A stretch of 45,388 nucleotides of DNA from Cryobacterium glucosi (GCF_004402235.1 NZ_SOFS01000035.1:1-45388); one strand, 5' to 3'. Shown: positions 8,913-18,118, counted from the stretch's first letter. Numbers and translations: made by a program. The notes: generated from the letters alone by a model not told the origin.

Positions 8913-9128
8913 TAGAGTCGATGGCGTACCCGAAGAAATCGCCTAACGACCGGTTCCTTTCGATGGTGCATTTCCCGTAACTCACTGCTATCGCGACATC
9001 TGTGCGTGGCTGTGTGTGTTCACTTCAATCCACTTTCTGTGGGATTGAACCACCCGCAGCGCCTCCGACGTTGCCACAGCTTCCCCGGTTTTCGTAAACG
9101 TTCGTGCCGGGGGAAAGGACAAATTTTC
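8913..9128 (+). promoter_or_regulatory. rho promoter (-10 TAGAGT) and about 200-nt leader
   Basis: TAGAGT at 8913-8918 is a -10-like box with a predicted start near 8925. The untranslated leader then runs about 200 bases to the GTG at 9129, with an AAAGGA ribosome-binding site at 9114-9119. Long leaders on rho are known sites of autogenous control by Rho-dependent termination in other bacteria. This one contains a stem-loop at 9024-9049 and a potential five-codon ORF at 8963 (M-V-H-F-P). Regulation here is inferred. Confidence 0.45.
9024..9049 (+). promoter_or_regulatory. Stem-loop in the rho leader
   Basis: TTCAATCCAC (9024-9033) pairs with GTGGGATTGAA (9039-9049), eight pairs, one bulged G and two more pairs, around the loop TTTCT. 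It is AT-richer than its surroundings and lies 80 bases before the rho start. It is not followed by T residues, so it is more likely a regulatory or protective stem than an intrinsic terminator. Confidence 0.45.
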
Positions 9129-11789
9129 GTGACTGACGTCAACCTCCGCGCAAGTGCCGCGGATTCATCCCGCCTGGGAACCCTCCGTGTCGCAGAGCTT
9201 CAGGCTCTCGCGCTCGAACTGGGCATCCCCGGCTCCTCCAAGCTCCGTAAGGGCGAGCTCGTCTCCGCCATCACCGCCGTCCAGGCCGGTGGCGACACCG
9301 TGAGCCCCGAGCTCGAAATCCCCGCCTTCGCCGCGACCGAGCCGGTCGTCTCCGAGCAGGTCGTTTCCGAGCCGGCCGTCGCCGAGCCGGCCGCGGCAGC
9401 AGCCGCGACCGCGACTCTCGTCGAAGCCCCGCCGCGCAAGCGTGCGCCGCGCCGCGCCACCACCGCGACCGCTGCCCCCGCCGCCGCGCACGTCAACGCT
9501 GACGGCGACCTCGGCATCGGCCTCATCCTCCCGGACGCCGCCGCGACGACCCGTCGCACGACGGCCCCCACCACCTACGCCGGTGGCACCGGCACCACGG
9601 AGGCCCCTGTCGCCGCCGAGAAGCCGGTCCGCCAGGCGCGCAAGCGCGCCACGTCCGTGTCGGTCAAGGCCGCCGCGGAAGCAGCAGCGACCGAGGCCCC
9701 GACCGAGGCGCCTTCCGCCGAAGCTCCCGTCGTCGAGGTTCCCGTCGTCGAGGTTCCCGTCGTCGAGGTTCCCACGAGCGAAGCGCCCGCGTCTTCCGCC
9801 GCGACGGATGCCGCAGCGACCGACACCGAGACCGCCGAGGTCACCGAGGCCCCCGTCACCACCGGCCGCTCGCGCCGCAGCAGCGCCCGCGGCAACGGAC
9901 GCAACGGTTCCGCCCGCAACAGCATCGACGCGCGCAGCCGCATCGACGCCCTGAACGACGAACTCGCACAGGGCACGGCGGGCATCCCCGTCGCGACCGA
10001 TGAGGACGTCGCGACCGCCGAGGCATCCGCAGACGCTCCCGTCGACCACTTCGCCGGCAACCGCACGGCGGACGCCGAGACGGTCACCGCCGACACGGAC
10101 ACCGACACGGACTCCGACGAGTCCACCGAGCAGGCCGAACAGCCGCGCCAGGGTCGTAACCGTAACCGCAACCGGGGCGGCAACCAGAACCAGGCGGGCG
10201 GCGAGCAGGACGACAACTCCCGCCAGCAGAACGGCCGCCAGTCGAACCGCAACCAGAACCAGCAGAACCAGAACGCCGAGCGCGGCCAGGACAACCAGGA
10301 CCGCAATCAGGACCGCAACCAGGACCGCAACAACGCGGCGCAGCAGGACCGGAACAACCAGTCCCAGCAGGACCGCAACCAGGACCGCCAGGCGCAGCAG
10401 GACCGCAACCAGCAGGACCGCCAGGCCCAGCAGGAGCGCAACCAGGAACGTAACCAGGAACGCAACCAGGACCGTCAGGCCCAGCAGCAGGAGCGCGGCC
10501 AGCAGGACCGCAACCAGCAGGACCGTGGCCAGGACGACGACCTGAACAGCCGCAGCAACCGCAACCGGTTCCGTGACCGCAAGCGCCGCGGCGTCACCGC
10601 CGGCGACGACTTCGAGCCCGAGCTGAACGACGACGACGTGCTGATCCCCGTCGCCGGCATCCTCGACGTCCTCGACAACTACGCGTTCGTGCGCACCTCC
10701 GGCTACCTGCCCGGTGCGAGCGACGTGTACGTCTCCCTCGGCCAGGTCAAGAAGTACAACCTGCGGAAGGGTGACGCCGTCGTCGGTTCCATCCGCCAGC
10801 CGCACGAGGGCGACCAGAACGGCCGCCAGAAGTACAACGCGATCGTCAAGGTCGACTCGATCAACGGCCTGTCCGTCGAGGAAGCCGCCAATCGCGTCGA
10901 GTTCCAGAAGCTCACCCCGCTGTACCCGCAGGAGCGTCTCCGCCTCGAGACCGAGCCCGGCAAGCTCACCCAGCGCATCATCGACCTCGTCGCCCCGATC
11001 GGGAAGGGCCAGCGCGGCCTCATCGTCGCGCCGCCCAAGGCCGGCAAGACCATCGTCATGCAGCAGATCGCGAACGCCATCGCCACCAACAACCCCGAGG
11101 TCCACCTCATGGTCGTGCTGGTCGATGAGCGGCCGGAAGAGGTCACCGACATGCAGCGCACGGTCAAGGGTGAGGTCATCGCCTCCACCTTCGACCGCCC
11201 GGCCGAGGACCACACCACGGTCGCCGAGCTCGCCATCGAGCGTGCCAAGCGCCTCGTGGAACTCGGACACGACGTCGTCGTGCTCCTCGACTCGATCACG
11301 CGACTCGGGCGGGCGTACAACCTGACCGCGCCGCCGTCGGGCCGGATCCTCTCCGGTGGAGTCGACGCATCCGCCCTGTACCCGCCCAAGCGCTTCTTCG
11401 GCGCCGCGCGCAACATCGAGAACGGTGGCTCGCTCACCATCCTCGCGTCCGCGCTCGTCGAGACCGGCTCCAAGATGGACGAGGTCATCTTCGAGGAGTT
11501 CAAGGGCACCGGCAACATGGAGCTGCGCCTCTCGCGCCAGCTCGCCGACAAGCGGATCTTCCCGGCGGTCGATGTCAACGCATCGGGAACCCGTCGTGAA
11601 GAAATGCTGATGAGCTCGGACGAGGTCAAGGTCACCTGGAAGCTCCGTCGTGCGCTTGCCGGACTCGACCAGCAGCAGGCACTCGAGGTCGTCCTCGGCC
11701 GCCTCAAGGAGACGTCCTCCAACGTGGAGTTCCTCATGCAGGTTCAGAAGTCGATGCCGTCCCTGAACGGGTCAGACAAGGACAAGTAA
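9129..11789 (+). CDS. rho: Transcription termination factor Rho with large disordered insertion
   Basis: Rho is the hexameric RNA helicase that ends transcription at Rho-dependent sites. The 886-residue product is about twice the E. coli length. In order: a SAP-like Rho N-terminal domain at about 15-55 ([17 protein letters not shown]), an Ala/Pro/Val/Glu-rich linker with three VVEVP copies at 201-215, a second linker, a Q/N/R/D-rich region at about 340-475 built from DRNQ-type units, the RNA-binding OB fold from about 495, Walker A PPKAGKT near 635, Walker [17 protein letters not shown], and the C-terminal RRALAGL-type end. The GTG at 9129 follows AAAGGA; the frame is open to 9006, but the extra 41 residues are translated leader. 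Its stop overlaps prfA (TAATG). Arg/Asn-rich insertions are known in Micrococcus and other actinobacterial Rho proteins; this one is unusually rich in Gln and Asn. Confidence 0.96.
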   Translation: MTDVNLRASAADSSRLGTLRVAELQALALELGIPGSSKLRKGELVSAITAVQAGGDTVSPELEIPAFAATEPVVSEQVVSEPAVAEPAAAAAATATLVEAPPRKRAPRRATTATAAPAAAHVNADGDLGIGLILPDAAATTRRTTAPTTYAGGTGTTEAPVAAEKPVRQARKRATSVSVKAAAEAAATEAPTEAPSAEAPVVEVPVVEVPVVEVPTSEAPASSAATDAAATDTETAEVTEAPVTTGRSRRSSARGNGRNGSARNSIDARSRIDALNDELAQGTAGIPVATDEDVATAEASADAPVDHFAGNRTADAETVTADTDTDTDSDESTEQAEQPRQGRNRNRNRGGNQNQAGGEQDDNSRQQNGRQSNRNQNQQNQNAERGQDNQDRNQDRNQDRNNAAQQDRNNQSQQDRNQDRQAQQDRNQQDRQAQQERNQERNQERNQDRQAQQQERGQQDRNQQDRGQDDDLNSRSNRNRFRDRKRRGVTAGDDFEPELNDDDVLIPVAGILDVLDNYAFVRTSGYLPGASDVYVSLGQVKKYNLRKGDAVVGSIRQPHEGDQNGRQKYNAIVKVDSINGLSVEEAANRVEFQKLTPLYPQERLRLETEPGKLTQRIIDLVAPIGKGQRGLIVAPPKAGKTIVMQQIANAIATNNPEVHLMVVLVDERPEEVTDMQRTVKGEVIASTFDRPAEDHTTVAELAIERAKRLVELGHDVVVLLDSITRLGRAYNLTAPPSGRILSGGVDASALYPPKRFFGAARNIENGGSLTILASALVETGSKMDEVIFEEFKGTGNMELRLSRQLADKRIFPAVDVNASGTRREEMLMSSDEVKVTWKLRRALAGLDQQQALEVVLGRLKETSSNVEFLMQVQKSMPSLNGSDKDK
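9729..9773 (+). repeat. Three perfect 15-bp repeats inside rho
   Basis: GTCGTCGAGGTTCCC occurs three times without a mismatch, coding VVEVP three times in the Rho linker. Perfect identity suggests recent slippage expansion; copy number changes would keep the frame. Confidence 0.85.
10150..10545 (+). repeat. Degenerate repeats coding the Q/N/R/D-rich segment of Rho
   Basis: The stretch is built of imperfect units of the type CAGGACCGCAACCAG and GACCGCAACCAG, coding DRNQ, QQDR and QERN. The sense strand is rich in A and C with regular CAG/AAC/CGC codons. It lies between the Ala/Pro linker and the RNA-binding OB fold. It is presumably disordered. Confidence 0.8.
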
Positions 11790-12868
11790 TGTTCGAGTCT
11801 GTTCTGACTCTGCAGGCCGAATTCGACGAGCTGCAGTCTGAACTGGCCGACCCGGAGTTGCACTCCAACCCGGCCCGTTCGAAGAAGGTCAACCGGCGCT
11901 ACGCCGAGCTGAGCCGTATCATCGCGGCCTGGAACGAGTGGAAAGAAATCGGCGAGAACCTCGACGCCGCCCGGGAGCTCGCGGAGGAGGACTCGTCCTT
12001 CGCCGAGGAGATCCCCGGGCTCGAGGTGCAGCTCGAGGACACCTCCGCGAAGCTGCGCCGTCTGCTCATCCCACGCGATGAGCTCGACGCCCGCGACGTG
12101 ATCATGGAGATCAAGATGGGGGAGGGCGGTGCGGAGTCCGCACTGTTCGCCGCCGACCTGCTCCGGATGTACCTGCACTACGCCGAGTCGAAAAAGTGGA
12201 AAACCGAGATCATCGAGCAGACCACGAGCGACCTCGGCGGTATCAAGGACATCCAGCTCGCGATCAAGAGCAACACCAACGACCCCGCTGAGGGCGTCTG
12301 GGCGCACCTCAAGTACGAGGGCGGCGTGCACCGCGTCCAGCGGGTGCCGGCGACCGAGTCGCAGGGACGCATCCACACCTCTGCGGCGGGCGTGCTCGTG
12401 TTTCCAGAGGTCGATGAGCCCGAAGAAGTCGAGATCAACCACAACGACCTCAAGATCGACGTCTACCGGTCGAGCGGCCCCGGCGGCCAGTCCGTCAACA
12501 CGACGGACTCCGCGGTGCGCATCACCCACCTTCCGACCGGAATCGTGGTCGCGATGCAGAACGAGAAGAGCCAGCTGCAGAACAAGGAAGCCGGGATGCG
12601 CGTCCTGCGCGCCCGCGTCCTCGCCCGGCAGCAGGAAGAGATCGACGCGGCCGCGTCCCTGGTCCGCAAGGGCCAGATCCGCACGATGGACCGGTCAGAG
12701 CGCATCCGCACGTACAACTTCCCGGAGAACCGTATCGCCGACCACCGCACCGGCTACAAGGCGTACAACCTCGACACCGTGATGAACGGCGCCCTGGACG
12801 CCGTCATCGAGTCCTGCATCCTCGCGGACGAGGCCACCCGCCTCGCCGAAATCGGGGACCACGACTAA
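11789..12868 (+). CDS. prfA: Peptide chain release factor 1
   Basis: RF1 recognises UAA and UAG in the ribosomal A site and triggers release of the finished peptide. The 359-residue product has the tripeptide anticodon-like motif of RF1 in RVPATES (PAT rather than the SPF of RF2) and the catalytic GGQ in [10 protein letters not shown], the glutamine that is methylated by PrmC. prmC lies 1.8 kb downstream, separated by the inserted cysK-cysE pair. Translation starts on the rho stop (TAATG). In many actinobacteria rpmE (ribosomal protein L31) lies between rho and prfA; here there is no room for it. Confidence 0.96.
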   Translation: MFESVLTLQAEFDELQSELADPELHSNPARSKKVNRRYAELSRIIAAWNEWKEIGENLDAARELAEEDSSFAEEIPGLEVQLEDTSAKLRRLLIPRDELDARDVIMEIKMGEGGAESALFAADLLRMYLHYAESKKWKTEIIEQTTSDLGGIKDIQLAIKSNTNDPAEGVWAHLKYEGGVHRVQRVPATESQGRIHTSAAGVLVFPEVDEPEEVEINHNDLKIDVYRSSGPGGQSVNTTDSAVRITHLPTGIVVAMQNEKSQLQNKEAGMRVLRARVLARQQEEIDAAASLVRKGQIRTMDRSERIRTYNFPENRIADHRTGYKAYNLDTVMNGALDAVIESCILADEATRLAEIGDHD

Positions 12869-12890
12869 CCGGTTTCGCGCCCGAGTGTCG

Positions 12891-12939
12891 CAGAAGATGC
12901 CCAGAATCGCCGGTCGAACGGCGATTCTGGGCATTTCTG
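12891..12939. terminator. Long palindrome between convergent prfA and cysE
   Basis: The core is a perfect 15-bp stem, ATGCCCAGAATCGCC (12897-12911) with its complement at 12920-12934, extended outward by five pairs (CAGAA/TTCTG) with one bulged G at 12896. It sits 22 bases after prfA and 41 bases after cysE, so it can serve as a bidirectional terminator. It is far longer than a terminator needs, and TGTCGCAGA at 12886-12894 is shared with the palindrome at 44020. Confidence 0.6.
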
Positions 12940-12979
12940 GTGACTCTGGGCGGCGGCGGCGGCAGATGCCGCGAGCCGG

Positions 12980-13561
12980 CTAGTCCTCGTCGGAGACCGG
13001 GAGACCGCGCGCGCCCTCGATCGTCTGCGCGCGCACCGGCTGGATCGTCGCGGGGATGCCGAGCAGCAGGGACTTCGGCGGGGCGTCCCTCGTGACGACG
13101 GCGTTCGCGCCGATCGTGCTCCAGGCGCCGATCGTGATCGGGCCGAGCACCTTCGCGCCCGCGCCGATCGTGACGCCATCGCCGAGGGTGGGATGCCGCT
13201 TCTCACCGCGGACGACGCCGTGCCGGGTCTTCCCGCCGAGAGTGACGCCGTGATAGAGCATCACGTCGTCGCCCAGATCGGCGGTTTCCCCGATCACGAC
13301 GCCCATGCCGTGGTCGATGAACAACCGGCGCCCGATCCGGGCGCCGGGGTGGATCTCGATCCCGGTGAGGAACCGGGTGAACTGGGAGACCAGCCGGGCG
13401 GGCAGGTACAACCCGGCCACCCACATCCGGTGCGCGATGCGGTACGACCAGACGGCGTGCAGCCCGCTGTACGCGAGGAAGACCTCCACGTTGCTGCGGG
13501 CTGCCGGGTCGTGGGCGCGCGCCATCGCCATGTCCTCACGGATGCGTGAAATGACTCCCAT
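12980..13561 (-). CDS. cysE: Serine O-acetyltransferase
   Basis: CysE acetylates L-serine from acetyl-CoA, the first step of cysteine synthesis. The 193-residue product is the short bacterial form: N-terminal helical region, then left-handed beta-helix hexapeptide repeats ([40 protein letters not shown]), the catalytic histidine motif [12 protein letters not shown] and HGVTLGG. The C-terminus (PVSDED) ends in acidic residues rather than Ile, so the classic CysK-docking tail is not obvious. It follows cysK by 27 bases on the same strand, making a compact cysteine operon inserted into the prfA-prmC interval. Confidence 0.95.
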   Translation of the reverse strand: MGVISRIREDMAMARAHDPAARSNVEVFLAYSGLHAVWSYRIAHRMWVAGLYLPARLVSQFTRFLTGIEIHPGARIGRRLFIDHGMGVVIGETADLGDDVMLYHGVTLGGKTRHGVVRGEKRHPTLGDGVTIGAGAKVLGPITIGAWSTIGANAVVTRDAPPKSLLLGIPATIQPVRAQTIEGARGLPVSDED

Positions 13562-13588
13562 GTCGGTTTTCAGTTGTTCCCGTTCTTG

Positions 13589-14527
13589 TTAGTCGAGCAG
13601 GTCCTCGTACAGCACGGTGGAGATGTAACGCTCTCCGAAGCTCGGGAGGATGGCGACGATGGTCTTGCCGGCATTCTCCGGCTTCTTCGCCTGCTCGATG
13701 GCCGCCCAGACGGCGGAGCCGCCCGAGATGCCGGAAAGGATTCCCTCGTCGGTCGCGAGTGCGCGAGCGGTGGTGAGGGAATCGGCGAGGGTGACATCGG
13801 TCACCTCATCGTAGAGGTCGGTGTCGAGAACGGACGGGATGAAGTTCGCGCCGATGCCCTGGATCTTGTGCGGACCCGGCTTGCCGCCGGTGAGGATCGG
13901 GGAGTCGATCGGCTCGACGCCGACGATGTGCACGGAGGGCTTGCGTTCCTTGAGCAGTCGTCCGGCGCCCGTGATGGTGCCGCCGGTGCCGATGCCCGCG
14001 ACGAAGATGTCGACGGCGCCTTCGGTGTCGTCCCAGATCTCAACGCCGGTCGTCGCGAAGTGGATCGCCGGGTTGGCGGGGTTGTCGAACTGACGGGCGA
14101 GAATCGCACCGGGCGTGTTCGCGACGATCTCTTCGGCCTTCTCGACGGCGCCGCGCATGCCGGCGGCCCCCGGGGTCAGCACGATCTCGGCGCCATAGGC
14201 GCGAAGGAGGACGCGGCGTTCCTTGCTCATGGTCTCCGGCATCGCCAGGATGACCTTGTAGCCGCGGGCCGCTCCGACGAGCGCGAGCGCGATGCCGGTG
14301 TTGCCGCTCGTGCCCTCGACGATGGTGCCGCCGGGCAGGAGTTCGCCGGAGGCCTCTGCGGCATCGACGATCGCGATGCCGATCCGGTCCTTGACGCTCG
14401 CGGAGGGGTTGTAGAACTCGAGCTTGACGAGCACGGTCGCGTCGAGGCCCGCCGTGAGGCGGTTGAGCTTGACCAGCGGTGTCCCTCCAACTGCCTTGGT
14501 GATGTCGGAGTAGATGCGTGCGGTCAT
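13589..14527 (-). CDS. cysK: Cysteine synthase (O-acetylserine sulfhydrylase)
   Basis: CysK makes cysteine from O-acetylserine and sulfide using PLP. The 312-residue product has the PLP-lysine motif [10 protein letters not shown] (Lys46), the substrate loop [10 protein letters not shown], and the phosphate-binding [10 protein letters not shown]. An ATG eight codons upstream (14551) is open, but GAAAGG lies eight bases before the ATG at 14527, so I chose that start. It is upstream of cysE and divergent from prmC. Length is normal for CysK. Confidence 0.96.
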   Translation of the reverse strand: MTARIYSDITKAVGGTPLVKLNRLTAGLDATVLVKLEFYNPSASVKDRIGIAIVDAAEASGELLPGGTIVEGTSGNTGIALALVGAARGYKVILAMPETMSKERRVLLRAYGAEIVLTPGAAGMRGAVEKAEEIVANTPGAILARQFDNPANPAIHFATTGVEIWDDTEGAVDIFVAGIGTGGTITGAGRLLKERKPSVHIVGVEPIDSPILTGGKPGPHKIQGIGANFIPSVLDTDLYDEVTDVTLADSLTTARALATDEGILSGISGGSAVWAAIEQAKKPENAGKTIVAILPSFGERYISTVLYEDLLD

Positions 14528-14596
14528 CGCAGTGCCTTTCGGTCGGGTCATCGGGTCATTCGGATCGGGAACCTCGCCCAGCCTACGGCTCCGGCA

Positions 14597-14626
14597 TTGG
14601 GAGAGCGCGCTTCATTACGTTACATT
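14597..14626 (+). promoter_or_regulatory. prmC promoter, nearly leaderless
   Basis: TTGGGA (14597-14602) and TACATT (14621-14626) are separated by 18 bases. TACATT ends seven bases before the GTG at 14634, so the transcript should begin at or next to the start codon. No ribosome-binding site fits the start better. Confidence 0.45.
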
Positions 14627-14633
14627 CCAAGGT

Positions 14634-15575
14634 GTGACAACTGAAGACGACGACCATTCCATTCCCGGCACTCTTTCCGCCCCCGACGCGGGCGAAGCGG
14701 TCCCGGACGCGGTGGACACGATCCGTGCCCGCACCATCGGCATCCTCGCCGCCGCCGGCATCGCCGACCCCGAGGTCGACGCCGACCTCCTGATCGGCCA
14801 CGCGCTCGGCCGGAGCCGCGGAGAGGTGCAGGCCGCCGTCATCCTTCGCACCGCTGTCACGTCGGCGGATGCCGCCGCTATCGACGTCCTCGTCTCTCGC
14901 CGCGCCCTGCGCGAACCGCTGCAGCACATCACCGGGCGAGCCCCGTTCCGGTCGATCGAACTCCTCGTCGGCCCGGGCGTCTTCGTACCCCGACCCGAGA
15001 CCGAGCAGGTGGCCCAGTTCGCGATCGACGCCCTCCGCTCCGTGCCCGACCCTGACCCGATCGGCGTGGACCTCGGCACCGGGAGCGGCGCGATCGCGCT
15101 CTCCCTCGCCGTCGAAGTGCCGAACGCGCGGATCTGGTCCGTCGAGAACTCGCCGGAGGCCTTCGCCTGGACGACCCGCAACTTCACTGCGGTGAACGCG
15201 GCCAATGCGACCCTCGTCTTCGGCGACCTCGCAGACACGGGCATCCTCGCCGAACTCGACGGCACCGTCGCCGTCCTGATCTCGAACCCTCCCTATATAC
15301 CGGCGGATGCCGTGCCGCGCGACCCCGAGGTGCGTCTCTTCGATCCCGCGCACGCACTCTTCGGCGGGGCGGACGGCCTCGACGTCGTCCGGCACGTCTC
15401 GCAGACGGCCCTGCGCCTGCTGCGCCCCGGCGGAGTGCTCGTGATCGAGCACGGCGAACTGCAGGGCGGCGACATCCGTGCCCTGCTGGCCGGCGACGGC
15501 TGGCGCGCGACCGCGACCCACCGCGACTACACCACCCGCGACCGGGCGACCACGGCCATCCGCCCTACGCCCTGA
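14634..15575 (+). CDS. prmC: Peptide chain release factor N5-glutamine methyltransferase
   Basis: PrmC (HemK) methylates the Gln of the GGQ motif in release factors with S-adenosylmethionine. The 313-residue product has the N-terminal helical domain, the SAM-binding motif VDLGTGSGAIALSLA at about residue 143, and the catalytic NPPY in SNPPYIP near 218. The open frame extends back to 14514 but that part overlaps the cysK promoter. The GTG at 14634 fits the TACATT box. Together with prfA it forms a termination module, now split by cysK-cysE. Confidence 0.94.
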   Translation: MTTEDDDHSIPGTLSAPDAGEAVPDAVDTIRARTIGILAAAGIADPEVDADLLIGHALGRSRGEVQAAVILRTAVTSADAAAIDVLVSRRALREPLQHITGRAPFRSIELLVGPGVFVPRPETEQVAQFAIDALRSVPDPDPIGVDLGTGSGAIALSLAVEVPNARIWSVENSPEAFAWTTRNFTAVNAANATLVFGDLADTGILAELDGTVAVLISNPPYIPADAVPRDPEVRLFDPAHALFGGADGLDVVRHVSQTALRLLRPGGVLVIEHGELQGGDIRALLAGDGWRATATHRDYTTRDRATTAIRPTP

Positions 15576-15610
15576 CCCCCCACTCCCAGCCTTGGGAAAC
15601 ACCCCTGCAC

Positions 15611-15616
15611 TAGAAT
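15611..15616 (+). promoter_or_regulatory. -10 box (TAGAAT) of the Sua5/TsaC gene
   Basis: TAGAAT ends eight bases before the ATG at 15625, with no ribosome-binding site between. This fits a leaderless or near-leaderless transcript. TTGGGA at 15592 is only 13 bases upstream, too close for a normal -35. Confidence 0.5.
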
Positions 15617-15624
15617 TGGGCGCA

Positions 15625-16419
15625 ATGACACGCATCTACGACTGCACGGTTGTCTCGGACTACGCAACCGGCATGAGACTGGCACGCTCGGCGATCGCTC
15701 GCGGCGCGCTCGTCGTCATCCCCACCGACACGGTCTACGGCCTTGCCGCCGACGCGTTCAGCCCAGAGGCCGTGCAACGCCTGCTCGACGCGAAGGGCCG
15801 CGGCCGGCAGTCGCCGCCGCCCGTGCTGATTCCGGGTATCGGCACCCTCGACGCGCTCGCGGTCAATATTCCTCAGCCCGTGCGGGAGCTCGTCGCGGAA
15901 TTCTGGCCGGGCGGGCTGACTGTGGTGCTCCACGCCCAGCCCTCCCTGGTCTGGGACCTCGGCGACACCCGCGGCACCGTCGCCCTGCGGATGCCGAGCA
16001 ACCCGATTGCCCTCGATCTCCTCGCCGACACCGGCCCCCTCGCCGTCTCGAGTGCTAATACGAGCGGCCTGCCGTCAGCGGTCGACGCGGCGACCGCCGC
16101 CGAGATGCTCGGCGAGAGCGTCGAGGTCTACCTCGACGGGGGAGCGGCCGGCACCGGCTACGAGCCGATCGGCGACCGGGCCGGCGATACCTCCTCGACG
16201 ATCATCGATGCGACCGGCTTCCACACCAATGGCGGCAAGCTCGTGATCGTGCGGAAGGGCGTGATCTCCCGGGAGGCCCTCGCAGCCGTCGTCGGCGACG
16301 CGCTCGCACCGGAAGGCTTCGTCGCCCCCGTTGCCGCGACTCCGCAGGACGAGGTGCCCGCAGCATCCGCCCGCGAAGACGCGACCGGCGATTCGACCGA
16401 AACGGATGTCGCGGGCTAG
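15625..16419 (+). CDS. L-threonylcarbamoyladenylate synthase (Sua5/YciO/YrdC family)
   Basis: It makes threonylcarbamoyl-AMP from threonine, bicarbonate and ATP, the first step of the t6A37 modification of ANN-reading tRNAs. The 264-residue product has the family signature IPTDTVYGLAADAF, the nucleotide loop KGRGRQSPPP, ALRMPSNPIAL and VSSANTSGLPS. The last 35 or so residues are Ala/Thr/Asp-rich and probably disordered; no full Sua5 C-terminal domain is present, so it is the TsaC-like short form. The ATG at 15625 lies eight bases after TAGAAT; the frame upstream is a shadow of prmC. Two bases separate it from wecA. Confidence 0.92.
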   Translation: MTRIYDCTVVSDYATGMRLARSAIARGALVVIPTDTVYGLAADAFSPEAVQRLLDAKGRGRQSPPPVLIPGIGTLDALAVNIPQPVRELVAEFWPGGLTVVLHAQPSLVWDLGDTRGTVALRMPSNPIALDLLADTGPLAVSSANTSGLPSAVDAATAAEMLGESVEVYLDGGAAGTGYEPIGDRAGDTSSTIIDATGFHTNGGKLVIVRKGVISREALAAVVGDALAPEGFVAPVAATPQDEVPAASAREDATGDSTETDVAG

Positions 16420-16421
16420 CC

Positions 16422-17645
16422 ATGACCGTATTCGTCCTGCTGGCCATCGTCTCGGCTGTTGTCACGGCCGTCCTCTCCTGGGTCGTGCTCAAGGTCAGCC
16501 ACCGCTACAAGATCTATCCGAAGATCCGCCTGCGGGACGTGCACACCCGGCCGACCCCCCGGCTCGGCGGGGTCGCCATCTTCTTCGGCGTTGTCGCGGC
16601 CTTCGGGGTCGCCTACCTCATCTCCGCCCAGTTCGCGCCGCTCCGGCTGGTCTTCTCCGATCCTGAGCAGATCCTCGCCATCGTCGGCGCCGCCCTGATG
16701 ATCGTGCTGCTCGGCGTCGCGGACGACCTCTGGGACCTCGACTGGATGACCAAGCTCGCCGGCCAGTTCATCGCGGCAGGGCTCGTCGCCTGGCAGGGCG
16801 TCCAGGTGCTCTCCCTCCCGATCGGCGGGCTCACCGTCGGCTCCTCGTGGATGTCGATCCTGATCACCGTCTTCGTGATCGTGCTCGTGATGAACATGAT
16901 CAACTTCATCGACGGCCTCGACGGCCTCGTCGCCGGGGTCGCCCTCATCGCCAACGGCGTCTTCTTCATCTACAGCTACCTGCTCGTACGGGACACCTCC
17001 CCGAGCAACTACTTCAACCTCGCCTCGGTGATCGCCGCGATCCTCGTGGGTGCCTGCATCGGCTTCCTACCGCTCAACTGGCGTCCCGCCAAGATCTTCA
17101 TGGGCGACTCCGGCTCCATGCTCGTCGGCCTCCTGATGGCGACCTCGGCGATCGCGATCACCGGCCAGGTCGACCCGACCGCGGTGAACCGGTCCCAGCT
17201 CTTTCCCGCGTTCATCCCCATCCTGTTGCCGTTCGCGATCCTGATCATCCCGCTGCTCGATTTCGCACTCGCCGTGTTCCGCCGGGTGCGCGCGGGCAAG
17301 TCCCCGTTCAGCGCCGACCGGAAGCACCTGCACCACCGGCTGCTCGACATGGGGCACTCGCACCTGCACGCCGTGCTGATCTTCTATGGGTGGACGGCCG
17401 CCGTAGCCGTCGGTTGCCTGCTCTATTTCGTGTTGCCCGTCTACTTCGGCGTGCAGACCTGGTGGGCGACGATCTTCCTGATCTGCGCCCTGGTCGCCTG
17501 CACGATCGTGACCCTCGCGCCGCTCAGCCGCTCCAAGAAGATCGAAGCGGCCACCCAGCTCGCCCACCCAGCCACCCTTCCCCACGACATCGTGAAGCTC
17601 GATCGCCTCGACGAGGCATCGACGCAAGCCGAGGAGCACGTATGA
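16422..17645 (+). CDS. wecA: Undecaprenyl-phosphate N-acetylglucosamine-1-phosphate transferase (WecA/Rfe-like)
   Basis: This MraY-family enzyme transfers GlcNAc-1-phosphate (or a related sugar phosphate) from a UDP-sugar to the undecaprenyl phosphate carrier, starting cell-wall glycan synthesis. The 407 residues form about 11 membrane helices. Signatures are HTRPTPRLGG, GVADDLWDLDWMTKL (the DD motif), NMINFIDGLDGLVAG, KIFMGDSGS and the cytoplasmic loop FSADRKHLHHRL. The C-terminal 50 residues are soluble. It is close-packed with the TsaC gene upstream and overlaps the atpI-like gene (ATGA), the same neighbourhood as mycobacterial rfe. The sugar used cannot be read from sequence. Confidence 0.9.
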   Translation: MTVFVLLAIVSAVVTAVLSWVVLKVSHRYKIYPKIRLRDVHTRPTPRLGGVAIFFGVVAAFGVAYLISAQFAPLRLVFSDPEQILAIVGAALMIVLLGVADDLWDLDWMTKLAGQFIAAGLVAWQGVQVLSLPIGGLTVGSSWMSILITVFVIVLVMNMINFIDGLDGLVAGVALIANGVFFIYSYLLVRDTSPSNYFNLASVIAAILVGACIGFLPLNWRPAKIFMGDSGSMLVGLLMATSAIAITGQVDPTAVNRSQLFPAFIPILLPFAILIIPLLDFALAVFRRVRAGKSPFSADRKHLHHRLLDMGHSHLHAVLIFYGWTAAVAVGCLLYFVLPVYFGVQTWWATIFLICALVACTIVTLAPLSRSKKIEAATQLAHPATLPHDIVKLDRLDEASTQAEEHV

Positions 17646-18118
17646 GCGCCACCCAGCCAGCCGGATCCCTGCAGCCGACGTCCAACCGGGTGTTCCGCAG
17701 CATCCTCGTCTACGGCGGCTACCTCGCCGGCGGCATCGCCGTGGTCGGGATGATCGCCGGCGGGCTCGCCGCCGGCGGCATCGGAGTGCTCAGCGCCCTG
17801 ATCGGCACCGGGATGGCGCTCGTGTTCATGGGGATCACGGCAGGGAGCATCCTGATCGCCAACCGCTTCGCCGGGACCGCAGCGGCCGTCGGCGCGTTCT
17901 TCGGAATCGTCCTGGGCGGGTGGCTGCTCAAGTTCGTGATCTTCCTCGTGCTCGTCGTGCTGCTCAAGGGGCAGCCCTGGGTGCAGCCGGTCGTGCTGTT
18001 CCTGAGTATCATCGCCGGCGTCATCGGATCCCTGATCGTTGACGTGGTGGTCATCCGCAAGAGCCGCGTTCCGTACGTGAGTGATCTGCCCCGCAGCGGA
18101 GAACAGAAAAACCGATGA
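17642..18118 (+). CDS. atpI: AtpI-like membrane protein of the ATP synthase operon
   Basis: The 158-residue product has four hydrophobic segments (about 20-46, 48-70, 78-100 and 112-132) and short charged ends. Small four-helix proteins immediately before atpB are usual in actinobacterial atp operons and are called AtpI; in other bacteria AtpI helps assemble the c-ring. Sequence conservation in this family is weak, so the call rests on topology and position. The start is the ATG at 17642, which overlaps the wecA stop as ATGA; the open frame from 16847 is a wecA shadow. Confidence 0.75.
   Translation: MSATQPAGSLQPTSNRVFRSILVYGGYLAGGIAVVGMIAGGLAAGGIGVLSALIGTGMALVFMGITAGSILIANRFAGTAAAVGAFFGIVLGGWLLKFVIFLVLVVLLKGQPWVQPVVLFLSIIAGVIGSLIVDVVVIRKSRVPYVSDLPRSGEQKNR

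Noticed and set aside
8921..8980. 19-codon upstream ORF starting at ATG 8921 before rho
   Set aside because: The ATG is only two bases after the -10 box TAGAGT and would not be in the transcript.
9165..11270. 701-codon open frame opposite rho
   Set aside because: It is an antisense shadow caused by the GC-rich, regular codon pattern of rho; its composition follows the repeats on the other strand and it has no start signal.
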